From Umboniibacter marinipuniceus (lineage in GTDB: Bacteria; Pseudomonadota; Gammaproteobacteria; Pseudomonadales; DSM-25080), in assembly GCF_003688415.1 (NCBI RefSeq), contig NZ_REFJ01000002.1:186001-250000 (forward strand): a stretch of 64,000 nt of DNA, in the 5' to 3' direction. The notes below the pieces were generated by a model. The model saw only the letters and a list, made by a program, of their open reading frames with translations, searched no databases and was not told the origin of the DNA. The position numbers were made by a program, and so were the translations under genes. Below, piece after piece: positions 47,866-56,340 of this stretch; position 1 is the first letter of the stretch, and each line of letters begins with the position of its first letter.

Positions 47866-47922
47866 ATTTATTATTTATATGGAAGCTTCTTCCGTATAAG
47901 CAATAAAGAGAAAATCTGTAAA

Positions 47923-47996
47923 GGCGCGATAGCAAAGCGGTTATGCACTGGATTGCAAATCCACGTAGGCCGGTTCGACTCCGGCTCGCGCCTCCA
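47923..47996 (+). tRNA. cysT: tRNA-Cys (GCA)
   Basis: 74 bases including encoded CCA. Acceptor GGCGCGA/TCGCGCC, anticodon loop TTGCAAA with GCA, T-loop GTTCGACTC. Second of the cluster. Confidence 0.97.
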
Positions 47997-48018
47997 CTTT
48001 TAATAAGTGGGCCATCCT

Positions 48019-48105
48019 GCCCGGGTGGTGAAATTGGTAGACACAGGAGACTTAAAATCTCCCGACCGCAAGGTCGTGCCGGTTCAAGTCCGGCCCCGGG
48101 CACCA
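48019..48105 (+). tRNA. leuZ: tRNA-Leu (TAA)
   Basis: 87 bases including encoded CCA. Acceptor GCCCGGG/CCCGGGC, anticodon stem GGAGA/TCTCC with loop CTTAAAA (anticodon TAA), long variable arm CGACCGCAAGGTCG, T-loop GTTCAAGTC. Last of the cluster; no integrase or attachment-site duplication follows. Confidence 0.97.
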
Positions 48106-48204
48106 TTCTTTTCTGTACACCTTCGTTACATTAATTTCTTAGTATTAGTGCTTTATCTATCGGCTTTCAGTTATCTAACTGCTGCGCCTCGCTTAGCGCT
48201 GTCT

Positions 48205-48244
48205 GCTAGTTTAAACTAGCGTTTAGACGGCATACTTTGCCGTC
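48205..48244. promoter_or_regulatory. Palindrome plus hairpin upstream of the MAPEG gene
   Basis: GCTAGTTTAAACTAGC (48205-48220) is a perfect 16-bp palindrome. Six bases later GACGGCA-TACTT-TGCCGTC (48226-48244) forms a perfect 7-bp stem. Both lie 30-70 bases before the MAPEG start. They could be an operator and leader hairpin, or a terminator for the tRNA transcript, though no T run follows. Confidence 0.5.
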
Positions 48245-48272
48245 ATTACACCATAATAATAGGGAACAATTT

Positions 48273-48659
48273 ATGACACATATTACTGCTCTGTATGCCG
48301 GTATTCTTGCTTTGATTTGGATGGGGTTGGCCTTCCGTGTGGTGAAAGGCCGCTGGAAACACAAAGTCAATATTGGCGATGGTGCCAATGAGGACATGGA
48401 GCGTCGTATTCGTGTTCATGCTAACGCTACTGAATACTTGCCACTCGCTCTGATTTTGTTGGCGATGCTTGAGCTAGGTGGGGTAGGTCACCTATGGCTT
48501 CATGGTCTAGGGGTTGTTCTAGTGGTAGCAAGATTGCTCCATGCGGTGGGCTTCTCCAAGACATCTGGCGCGTCATTTGGCCGCTATTGGGGAACATTAT
48601 TAACCTGGGTTGTTGTCACCGTGATGGCACTCGCTAACGTCATCCACTTCTTTATCTGA
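48273..48659 (+). CDS. MAPEG-family membrane protein
   Basis: 128 residues from ATG 48273 behind AGGGAAC; four predicted membrane helices. RRIRVHANATEYLPLALILL is the MAPEG core (Arg, Asn and Glu in helix 2), and RLLHAVGFSKTS matches helix 3. Eukaryotic relatives are glutathione-dependent membrane enzymes; bacterial members are largely uncharacterised. Confidence 0.88.
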   Translation: MTHITALYAGILALIWMGLAFRVVKGRWKHKVNIGDGANEDMERRIRVHANATEYLPLALILLAMLELGGVGHLWLHGLGVVLVVARLLHAVGFSKTSGASFGRYWGTLLTWVVVTVMALANVIHFFI

Positions 48660-48882
48660 TAGGCCAAAGCTTAATTGGATGAGAGCAACGCAGCCTGTGG
48701 ACTGGGTGGCTTGAGCATTTGTTAAGTGGTTTGTTTGGCCCAAAAAGATGCCCGATTCATAGAACCGGGCCAAGACCATTAGGAGTGTTTTTTGGGAGTG
48801 TTAATCTCTCAAAATACTGGCCCCGTGAGATAAGGGGGAAATGACGAGGCCTGTACTTCAACTATCGTAGATATTTCTAAAT
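48660..48882. other. Non-coding gap between MAPEG gene and hrpB
   Basis: 223 bases without a convincing gene. GCCCGATTC-ATA-GAACCGGGC folds into an 8-bp stem with one mismatch, nested inside the wider inverted repeat TTGGCCC/GGGCCAA (about 48736-48775). GTGTTTTTTGGGAGTG follows. It might be a terminator or a small RNA; nothing specific is recognised. Confidence 0.35.
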
Positions 48883-51255
48883 ATGCAAGAAATTGGGTTA
48901 AAAAATGCGGTCGCTTCGGTAAATAGGCAGCTTAACAATCAAGGCTATGCAAGTCTCTGTGCTGAGCCGGGCGCCGGTAAGACAATCCTTGCACCTTGGT
49001 TGTTATCCCAGGCGGGCTATCGGCGCGTGATCGTGACTCAACCGCGGGCGCTCACGGCAATCAGTGCCGCTCGTTTTGCCGCGGATTTTCATGGTGCTGC
49101 ACTGGGTGACGAGATTGGCTTCGTGACGGGTGACACTCAGAATTCGAGTTCGAACGCTAGGGTAGAATATGTCACAGATGGCGTACTAGCTCGGCGTTTG
49201 GCGAGCGCTCCGGATGAGTTTGATGGCGATTTACTGATTATTGACGAGTGCCATGAGCGAAGCCTCATGACGGATGCCTGTTTTGCGATGTTCACCGCAT
49301 CAAACTCTCTCTATGCAGATAGTTTTAATGCGAAGCTATTACTCATGTCGGCCACCATGAACGGCTTAGCGCTACCTAGCGAGTTAAGTAGCGTTGCCCC
49401 GGTGACCGTGGCAGGAAGAAGCTTTCCTATTACTACCCAATATCTTCCCTGTGATCTCAATGATTATCAGCAGGTCACTCAAGCAATCATCACGGTTGCC
49501 GAAGCCGAGGAGGGCGCCACGCTGGTTTTCGTATCTGGGCAGCGTGATGTGCGCGGAATAAGCGCCTATTTGGCGCAGTGTACTGATATTCCCGTGCACG
49601 TCCTACACGGTGGCCTAAGCTCGAAGGAGCAGTATGCGGTAGCTCAAGCTGCTAGCTCAGCACGAATTATTCTCTCAACTAACCTAGCCGAAGCTTCAAT
49701 TACTATTGAAGACGTAGGGAGTGTCGTGGATATGGGGTTAGTGCAAAATGCCTATTTCGATCCCGTTACGGGCAACAGTGAGTTGCGTCGGGAAGCCATT
49801 TCCAAAGCTTCGGCCAGTCAGCGCGCAGGTCGCGCAGGGCGTGTCAGAGCGGGGCGCTGTGTGCGCCTATGGTCAAAGCAGCGTCACGCCACACTCTATG
49901 AGCAATCTATTGCGCCCATTGAGCGCGAATCGATCGATGAGCTACTGCTATTGTTGGGGCATTGGGGGTCAATGGATGCTGATGATTATCAATGGCTGGC
50001 ACCGCCTAACCAGAGTCGCTGGGCTCGTACGCTAACGCGACTGGAGCAGTTTGAATTTGCCCGCGGCAATTCCCTGACTGAACTCGGCGAGCTCGCCGCC
50101 AAGCTTCCCTTAACCGCTTCACTTGCCCGTGCTGTTCTCTTAGCGAAAGACACTGAGTTGGTCACCAGTCAGGTGTTAGGGCTGGAGAGTAAGCTTAGTG
50201 GGGGCAGCGAGTTGATTCGGCTTTCCGAACCCGTGGTGCTCAACAAGGTTCAAACACGCCGTCGTCAACAAATAGTCCGCATCATTGCTAGGCGTAAACG
50301 GGTTGGTAGAGACTTAAATGCCACCTCGGCGTTGGTGTCATCGGCACCACGGATGTTGGCAAAACGAGAGCATGGGAACTACTACCGCACCGCAGATAAC
50401 CAGATAATAAGCGTGTCGAAGCCTGCCTCTTCCTCAAGTCCAGATACGGTTTGGCTGGCGGGAGCTTGGGGTAGCCAACAACAAACAGCCGCCAGGGTCT
50501 TGGCGATTTCTAAGCCAGAGTTTGAACTTCTGTGTAAGCGTTTTGCTAGGTTAGAGTCCACCATCATCTTTGACAACGATCAACTATGGCAGCTAGCGGT
50601 TGAGCGCCATGGGCGATTTGAAGTTGAACAACAGCGAAGCGTTCTCAAGGGTGATGCTTTGGGGGAATATCTAAGTGCTTTAGAAGTTACCAAAGTATGG
50701 GGGCTACTGAGCAGCAGCCAGCGAAATGACTTCGAACACGAAGCTATTCGACTAGCGTTGGGTCTAGGGCTAGACAAAGAGGCGTGTCAGTCACGTTTGT
50801 GTACAGGGCTTGTGGCTCGAATTGGTACGAATGATAGTCTACAAACGTTAAGGAAGTTGTCCGTCAAAACCATACTGAGGGAGAGTTTGGACTATGCCTC
50901 CCAACAGCAGTTGAATGCTAGCGCGCCTGAGCAGTGGGCAGGGCCACTGGGCTCGGCGCCAATCGTTTATGCTAGCTACGATAACGAAGTGGTTGCGAAG
51001 GTTTCCCTACGTTTACAATGGGTTTTCGGCTTAAGTGAAGTTGTTCTGTTAGGGGTAAGCCCAAACCAAGTAGAGCTAACTTTCGAGCTACTCAGTCCGG
51101 CACAAAGACCAATCCAGACTACACGTGACTTGGGTCGCTTCTGGATTGGGAGTTATCAGGCGGTTCGTAAAGAGATGAGGGCGCGTTATCCTAAGCATCA
51201 CTGGCCGGAGGATCCTGCTAACGAAACGCCCATGAGGATGACAAGACGGCGTTAG
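48883..51255 (+). CDS. hrpB: HrpB-type DEAH-box helicase
   Basis: 790 residues. Walker A GAGKT (30-34), motif II DECH (121-124) in place of the usual DEFH/DEAH, and a helicase C region with QRAGRAGRVRAGRCVRLW. The C-terminus (SPAQRPIQTTRDLGRFW, VRKEMRARYPKHHWPEDP) is the HrpB signature. The helicase core is divergent from E. coli HrpB (for example TQPRALTAISAARF). The bacterial role is poorly known. Confidence 0.88.
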   Translation: MQEIGLKNAVASVNRQLNNQGYASLCAEPGAGKTILAPWLLSQAGYRRVIVTQPRALTAISAARFAADFHGAALGDEIGFVTGDTQNSSSNARVEYVTDGVLARRLASAPDEFDGDLLIIDECHERSLMTDACFAMFTASNSLYADSFNAKLLLMSATMNGLALPSELSSVAPVTVAGRSFPITTQYLPCDLNDYQQVTQAIITVAEAEEGATLVFVSGQRDVRGISAYLAQCTDIPVHVLHGGLSSKEQYAVAQAASSARIILSTNLAEASITIEDVGSVVDMGLVQNAYFDPVTGNSELRREAISKASASQRAGRAGRVRAGRCVRLWSKQRHATLYEQSIAPIERESIDELLLLLGHWGSMDADDYQWLAPPNQSRWARTLTRLEQFEFARGNSLTELGELAAKLPLTASLARAVLLAKDTELVTSQVLGLESKLSGGSELIRLSEPVVLNKVQTRRRQQIVRIIARRKRVGRDLNATSALVSSAPRMLAKREHGNYYRTADNQIISVSKPASSSSPDTVWLAGAWGSQQQTAARVLAISKPEFELLCKRFARLESTIIFDNDQLWQLAVERHGRFEVEQQRSVLKGDALGEYLSALEVTKVWGLLSSSQRNDFEHEAIRLALGLGLDKEACQSRLCTGLVARIGTNDSLQTLRKLSVKTILRESLDYASQQQLNASAPEQWAGPLGSAPIVYASYDNEVVAKVSLRLQWVFGLSEVVLLGVSPNQVELTFELLSPAQRPIQTTRDLGRFWIGSYQAVRKEMRARYPKHHWPEDPANETPMRMTRRR

Positions 51256-51326
51256 CAGGCAGGCATCCTAAGCGTTGCTGTGGTCACCGAAGTTAACCAA
51301 AGCTCAACTTAGCAAGCCTAAAAGGA

Positions 51327-52187
51327 TTATCGACTTTTCTTTCTGACCAAGCCTTCTTGCGCGGTTGATGCCACGAGCTTGCCTGTGCGGTCATAGAATG
51401 CACCGCGAGTGAATGCTCGTGCTGAGCCCGCGATGGGCGAATCGGTGGTGTAAAGTAGCCAGTCATTCAAGTTCACGTCATGATGGAACCACATAGAGTG
51501 ATCCAGGCTCGCCGCCATAATAGAAGGATCTAGGAAGCTCACGCCATGGGGGCGCGCGGCGGTGCCAAGCAGGCCCATATCTGAGACGTAGGCAAGAATA
51601 CCTCGCTGAATAATTTGGTCCTCCGGTAGTATTCCGTCAGCTTTGATCCATGCCATAGACGTTGCAGGGGCCGTCTCGGGATTAATAAAGCCCAGAAAGT
51701 CAACGGGGCGAATATCCAGGGGAATGGGGATCTTCGCGAAATGAGCGAGTTGCGGGATCTTCTCAGCAAGCTCGTTCCGATGCTGTGCCATTGACTTAAA
51801 GTTCTCTGGTCCTTCGGGGAAAACCGGGGTTTCGAGTTGGTGCTCAACACCGGGCTCTTGAACATGATAAGAGCATGACATATTGAAAATTGCCTCACCA
51901 TGTTGGCGCGCTACAATTCGTCGAGTGGCAAAGCTTCGCCCATCACGAATTCGATCCACTTCATAGCCAATGGGTTCGTTGGGATCGCCAATCTTTAAAA
52001 AGTAGGCGTGCAGTGAGTGAGGAAGTAGGCCATCAATGGTATCTGTTGCCGCTAGCAGTGATTGGGCAATAACTTGCCCACCAAACACGCGAGGTAGCCC
52101 CATTGAAGTACTATTTCCATAATAAATGCCATCTTTATTGGCTTGGACGTTCAAAATCTTGATTAATTGCTCTAAAATTTGCGTCAT
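51327..52187 (-). CDS. tesB: Acyl-CoA thioesterase II
   Basis: 286 residues, double hot-dog fold. FGGQVIAQSL in the first half, and LDHSMWFH and STAQEGLVR in the second, carry the Asp, Thr and Gln catalytic positions of E. coli TesB. Hydrolyses medium and long acyl-CoAs. Divergent from the TetR gene with 60 bases between, so shared regulation is possible. Confidence 0.95.
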   Translation of the reverse strand: MTQILEQLIKILNVQANKDGIYYGNSTSMGLPRVFGGQVIAQSLLAATDTIDGLLPHSLHAYFLKIGDPNEPIGYEVDRIRDGRSFATRRIVARQHGEAIFNMSCSYHVQEPGVEHQLETPVFPEGPENFKSMAQHRNELAEKIPQLAHFAKIPIPLDIRPVDFLGFINPETAPATSMAWIKADGILPEDQIIQRGILAYVSDMGLLGTAARPHGVSFLDPSIMAASLDHSMWFHHDVNLNDWLLYTTDSPIAGSARAFTRGAFYDRTGKLVASTAQEGLVRKKSR

Positions 52188-52247
52188 AGGTCATTCTCGG
52201 TGATTATTAGGTTTCAATCGCCCACAGTTATTTAAGGAATAGGATTG

Positions 52248-52913
52248 ATGGTACCTCAGGCTTCAACCAGTATCGAGCGCGCGCACAAAAAAGTTCAGCT
52301 TTTTCGAGCCCGAGAGCAAGCCATTCTTGACGCAGCGTTAGAGCTGTTACTCAAGTACGGTGAAGATCGCGTAACTGTTGAGAGTATTGCCGAGCATATT
52401 AACATTGGTAAGGGCACTATCTATAAACATTTCCGATCGAAGAGTGAGATCTATATTCAGTTGCTTCTTGATTATGAACGCCAGCTAACTGAGAGCCTCC
52501 AAGAAGCGCTTAAGGAGTCATCGGCGGCAGCCGCTCGGATTTATTTTGATGTTCGCCTAAGTAATCCTGAACGAGATCGCCTGTTTCAGCGCCTCGAAGA
52601 GCGTTTGCTGGCAGATGGCGGCGTAGAGGAACAAATTGGTCAGCTTCACTCGTTGCGTTCATCCAATCGCGACGGCTTGAACGCTATGATTGGGGAGCGG
52701 ATTCGCATTGGCGCGCTGGAAGACGTTGATCCTGCTTACCATTTCTGCATCTGCTGGGCGCTTGCTCAGGGAGCTGTGGAGCTTTGGCACTCTCCGTTCT
52801 TCTCAGAGATCCTCAAGGATAAAGATGACTTTATGGAGTTTGTGAAGGATATTGGCATCAACATGGGCCGAGCTGGTGTGTTGCACCACACTCCTAATTC
52901 GAAGAGCGAATAA
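52248..52913 (+). CDS. TetR-family transcriptional regulator
   Basis: 221 residues from ATG 52248 (AGGA upstream). The helix-turn-helix covers REQAILDAALELLLKYG and VESIAEHINIGKGTIYKHFRSKSEIYIQL (partial). The C-terminal ligand domain is not recognisable. Its position opposite tesB suggests a link to acyl-CoA or lipid metabolism, but this is inference; it is distinct from PsrA. Confidence 0.88.
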   Translation: MVPQASTSIERAHKKVQLFRAREQAILDAALELLLKYGEDRVTVESIAEHINIGKGTIYKHFRSKSEIYIQLLLDYERQLTESLQEALKESSAAAARIYFDVRLSNPERDRLFQRLEERLLADGGVEEQIGQLHSLRSSNRDGLNAMIGERIRIGALEDVDPAYHFCICWALAQGAVELWHSPFFSEILKDKDDFMEFVKDIGINMGRAGVLHHTPNSKSE

Positions 52914-52969
52914 TACGAAACGAATTATTTATTCTTTTAGCCTGATATTTCGAACAATATTATCCCCTT

Positions 52970-52991
52970 AGCGGCTTGCATTCAGGCCGCT
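52970..52991 (+). terminator. Hairpin after the TetR gene
   Basis: AGCGGCTTG and CAGGCCGCT pair over 9 bases (one G-U) around a CATT loop. No T run follows, so it is a weak terminator or a leader element of the decarboxylase gene about 105 bases on. Confidence 0.4.
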
Positions 52992-53096
52992 GCTGAGTAA
53001 CGATATTTGCCATCTCCGAATTGGCTTTTGCATCCGTTGCTGACAGCTAATTTCGCTACCATAACAACAATAAAAGGCCTTGAGCCTGGGTACCCG

Positions 53097-55016
53097 ATGA
53101 TAGCTAATTTCGTTATTTATTCGCACGAAGATCAATCCATTGTCAAAGAATGGGAAAGTACGCTAAGCGTTCAGGCCGAGAAGCGAGCCGGCAGTTTTCC
53201 CGTCAAATCCTCATACGTTGTCGGCCAGGCAGCGCTCGAATCGCGCCTCAGCGATGATATTAACCTTCAAGCATTAGTGCTGGTTACCCCTCTTTGCGAG
53301 ACAACACTAAGCACGATTAAGGCACTTAGACCGTCGCTTGACCTGTTGGTGGCAATGTCAGAGTCAGGGCAAAGTCAGGCAGATAGAGCGCTTCGCGAGC
53401 AATTTGGCATTAAACAATTAATTGGCATGCATGACCAACCAGCACAACAGGTGGTTAACGCTATCGCGCAGTGCATTGAAAGTAGGGCGGCAACGCCTTT
53501 TGCGGATGCACTTACTCATTACGTGAAAGCGAATCGTGATTCGTGGCACACACCTGGTCATTTCGGTGGCAGTAGCTTAAGTCACAGCGAGTGGGCTAAT
53601 CATTTTTACGACTTAGTGGGTCCTAACGTCTTCGCGCTTGATCTCAGTGTCTCGGTAGCCGAGCTGGACTCGCTTCATGAACCGCATTCAGTGATCGCTC
53701 AAGCTAAAGAGCTTGCGGCGGAGGCCTTTGGTGCCAAGCACACGTACTTCGCGACTAATGGCTCATCAACGGCCAACAAAGTGATTTTACAGGCCTTGGC
53801 TCACCCGCGAGATGTTCTCCTTGTTGATCGCGGTTCTCATAAATCAGTTCACCACGGAATTATTATGTCCGGTGCGCAACCGGTGTGGCTTGAGCCTTCA
53901 TGTAATCATGAATTGGGCTTGATGGGGCCCGTGCCGCAACAGGCAATTTTTGATGCCATCGACGCAAATCCCAATGCCAAGCTGATCTTTCTCACTAGCT
54001 GCACCTACGATGGATTGCGCTATGACATGGCGCCAATTGTAGAGAAGGCTCACGCTCATGGTATTAAAGTTGTGGTGGATGAGGCGTGGTACGCCCATGG
54101 GTACTTTCACCCCAAGCTGCGACCAACCGCCTTGGAGTCGGGCGCCGACTACGTGACGCAAAGTACTCACAAGGTGTTGTCTGCGTTCTCGCAAGCATCC
54201 ATGATTCATGTTAATGACCCAGACTTTGATGCGCATCGCTTTCAAGAGTTCTTCAATATGCATGCCTCAACTAGCCCGCAATACTCTATGATTGCCAGCC
54301 TTGATGTTGCGCGAATGCAGGCAAGTATGGAAGGGTACGGTCGCCTCTCGCAGGCGCTGCGGTTAGCCCAGCAGCTTCGTGATGCAATCAATGACATGAA
54401 TGGTCTACGCGTGCTTGAGTGCCATGAAATTATTGCCAACACTCTGGTTAATGACGGCATCAGTTTCGACCCTACGAAGATCACCATTGATCTAAGAGCA
54501 TGTTCGCTCTCGGGTGCGCAGCTGCAGAATCGTCTTCTGGATAATCACGCCATACAGGTGGAGAAGTACACCGAACATACACTGTCACTGCTTGTTACTA
54601 TTGGTACCACAGCTAGTAAGGTGGAGCGATTGATTGATGCGCTCCAACAGGAATCACGCACTGCCTCGCTGGTTGAATCAATACAGCCAGCCTATCGCTT
54701 GCCGCCATTACCAATCCCCACCTCGCGCTTTGTTCGCCCTCGCGATGCGCTAAAGCTTCTTGCAGAGGATGTGCCATTGAAGGACGACAGCGGTCACGTT
54801 AATAGTGCATTGGTTGGCAGAGTGGTGCAGGATCTGATTGCACCGTACCCGCCGGGCGTCCCGCTGCTTACTCCAGGTGAAGAAATTAACGCTGAAGTCT
54901 TAGAGTGGTTGGAGCGTTGGTTGGAGAGTGATGATGATGCTGAAATTCATGGGTTGAACTGGATTAACAAGCGAGCCTATTTCCGTTGCTGCCTAATGGA
55001 CGACGATGCGCGCTAA
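53097..55016 (+). CDS. PLP-dependent Orn/Lys/Arg decarboxylase
   Basis: 639 residues from ATG 53097; an in-frame TTG at 53007 would add 30 residues that do not look like the family. N-terminal wing domain (to about 125), then the fold-type I PLP domain with WHTPGHFGGSS, FATNGSSTANK, DRGSHKS, VDEAWYAHGYFHP and the Schiff-base lysine K359 in STHKVLSAFSQ. C-terminal domain contains PPGVPLLTPGE. It removes CO2 from a basic amino acid to give putrescine, cadaverine or agmatine; the substrate cannot be fixed by eye. Shorter than E. coli inducible decarboxylases (710-755). Confidence 0.87.
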   Translation: MIANFVIYSHEDQSIVKEWESTLSVQAEKRAGSFPVKSSYVVGQAALESRLSDDINLQALVLVTPLCETTLSTIKALRPSLDLLVAMSESGQSQADRALREQFGIKQLIGMHDQPAQQVVNAIAQCIESRAATPFADALTHYVKANRDSWHTPGHFGGSSLSHSEWANHFYDLVGPNVFALDLSVSVAELDSLHEPHSVIAQAKELAAEAFGAKHTYFATNGSSTANKVILQALAHPRDVLLVDRGSHKSVHHGIIMSGAQPVWLEPSCNHELGLMGPVPQQAIFDAIDANPNAKLIFLTSCTYDGLRYDMAPIVEKAHAHGIKVVVDEAWYAHGYFHPKLRPTALESGADYVTQSTHKVLSAFSQASMIHVNDPDFDAHRFQEFFNMHASTSPQYSMIASLDVARMQASMEGYGRLSQALRLAQQLRDAINDMNGLRVLECHEIIANTLVNDGISFDPTKITIDLRACSLSGAQLQNRLLDNHAIQVEKYTEHTLSLLVTIGTTASKVERLIDALQQESRTASLVESIQPAYRLPPLPIPTSRFVRPRDALKLLAEDVPLKDDSGHVNSALVGRVVQDLIAPYPPGVPLLTPGEEINAEVLEWLERWLESDDDAEIHGLNWINKRAYFRCCLMDDDAR

Positions 55017-55024
55017 CAGCGCGC
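55008..55024 (+). terminator. Hairpin over the decarboxylase stop codon
   Basis: GCGCGCT-AAC-AGCGCGC is a perfect 7-bp stem spanning the TAA stop, followed by GTTAACCCTTTT. Plausible terminator for the decarboxylase gene. Confidence 0.5.
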
Positions 55025-55087
55025 GTTAACCCTTTTATTCGTTATGCCAATGGCTGTTACTGGCTTGGCGTGGTGTTAGCTTGCTAA

Positions 55088-55504
55088 TTAATCGTCAAGC
55101 AAAACGTATTCAAGCTTTGCTGTAGCCCCTAGAATGCCTGTGCTAGCATTATAAACATTTGCGGTGACCTTGAACCGTCTGCGCTGTCTATGTTGAGACG
55201 CCTCGGTAATATAGGCGTTGAAGAGGGCGTCGTTGCTAATAAGGCGAACAAATTCTACCTGTTGAGATCGAATAACTAACGGCGGTAGTGTTGCATGCTG
55301 GCCTTGCTGCGCAATATGGAACCATCCCAGCGTGGTGGTTAATAGGCTTATGGAGCCACCAAATACAGTGAGCTTGTGATTCCGATGTAACGCGATTGGC
55401 GCCAGGAGAAAACTCGCCCCCGCTACCGAAGGTAGCTGATAGGGTGAAGTATCCAGGGCTTGAAGAAGCGGTATTTCTTGTATCAGCTGCTGCCAGGTGT
55501 TCAC
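55088..55504 (-). CDS. Hot-dog thioesterase, YiiD C-terminal type
   Basis: 138 residues. PIALHRNHKLTVFGGSISLL followed by an alternating-strand region fits the thioesterase domain at the C-terminus of E. coli YiiD. Substrate unknown. It overlaps the DUF2520 gene by 4 bases and is the last gene of the minus-strand run from yciB. Confidence 0.8.
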   Translation of the reverse strand: MNTWQQLIQEIPLLQALDTSPYQLPSVAGASFLLAPIALHRNHKLTVFGGSISLLTTTLGWFHIAQQGQHATLPPLVIRSQQVEFVRLISNDALFNAYITEASQHRQRRRFKVTANVYNASTGILGATAKLEYVLLDD

Positions 55505-56340
55505 TTTGCTAAGAGCTCACGTAATTGCTGGGCGGTGGCGTTGTTATCATGCGCGAGTTCGCTGATGAGAGTACTTAAGCTTGTGTAAACATTGCGCACT
55601 TCGGGCTTGGCCTCTAACGCTGCTAAATGTTTCTCTATTGTGGCGATATCTCCACGTTTAATAGGGCCTGTTAACGCCTCTTTTGCGGAGCTGCTCTGAA
55701 TATTCTGAAGGGTGTTTAACATTAAGGAATTAACTAGCCCTGCAGCGTGTTCCGCTGTCATACCTGATTCCATCGCCAAATCCTGCGCTGCATGAGAAAG
55801 CCCCACCAATAGATTTGAAGCCATTACCGAAGCCGCGTGATACTGCGCACGTGAAATATGTTCGCTAAAGATTAGCTTCGCGGCGAAGGGTGAGAATAGC
55901 GCTTCAAGGAATGGCTGATGGCCACGGAGACTTTCTACACAAACCGTTGCGCCAGCGAAATCGGTGCGTTTTACTGGAGCCCCGGTGAAACTGAAAGCAG
56001 GATGAACTGCCGCTAGCGCGCAATCTTGTGATGCCAGCGGAGATAGGGCGTCAACGCCGAGATTACCCGAGCAGTGAATGACCAGCTTTGCGTTCAGTGT
56101 ATGCTCGGCGAGTTGCCTTGCCACACTAGCAATCTCCGAGTCATTCACGGCCAGAATTAGCAGGTCTACATCCATATCACGCATAGGAGTATTGGTGGAC
56201 CAATATTTCAGCGGCTTATTGATATCAGAGCGCGACCAAACTTGGATCTCTGCGTTGGGGTAGCTCTCATGGAATAGTGCAGACAATCCCCGAGCTAGTT
56301 TCCCCTGACCAATGAAGCCAATACGCTTGAGATTACGCAT
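55501..56340 (-). CDS. Rossmann/DUF2520 reductase-like protein
   Basis: 279 residues from ATG 56340; the longer frame adds five residues inside pdxJ. RIGFIGQGKLARGLSALF is a dinucleotide-binding motif, LLILAVND and VIHCSGNLG continue the Rossmann domain, AVHPAFSF precedes the helical DUF2520 domain (about 125-250). Fold relatives are ketopantoate and pyrroline-5-carboxylate reductases. Reaction unknown. Overlaps pdxJ by 8 bases. Confidence 0.82.
   Translation of the reverse strand: MRNLKRIGFIGQGKLARGLSALFHESYPNAEIQVWSRSDINKPLKYWSTNTPMRDMDVDLLILAVNDSEIASVARQLAEHTLNAKLVIHCSGNLGVDALSPLASQDCALAAVHPAFSFTGAPVKRTDFAGATVCVESLRGHQPFLEALFSPFAAKLIFSEHISRAQYHAASVMASNLLVGLSHAAQDLAMESGMTAEHAAGLVNSLMLNTLQNIQSSSAKEALTGPIKRGDIATIEKHLAALEAKPEVRNVYTSLSTLISELAHDNNATAQQLRELLAK

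Noticed and set aside
53007-53096. Longer decarboxylase N-terminus from TTG 53007
   Set aside because: The extra residues do not resemble the family and lie in a promoter-like region.
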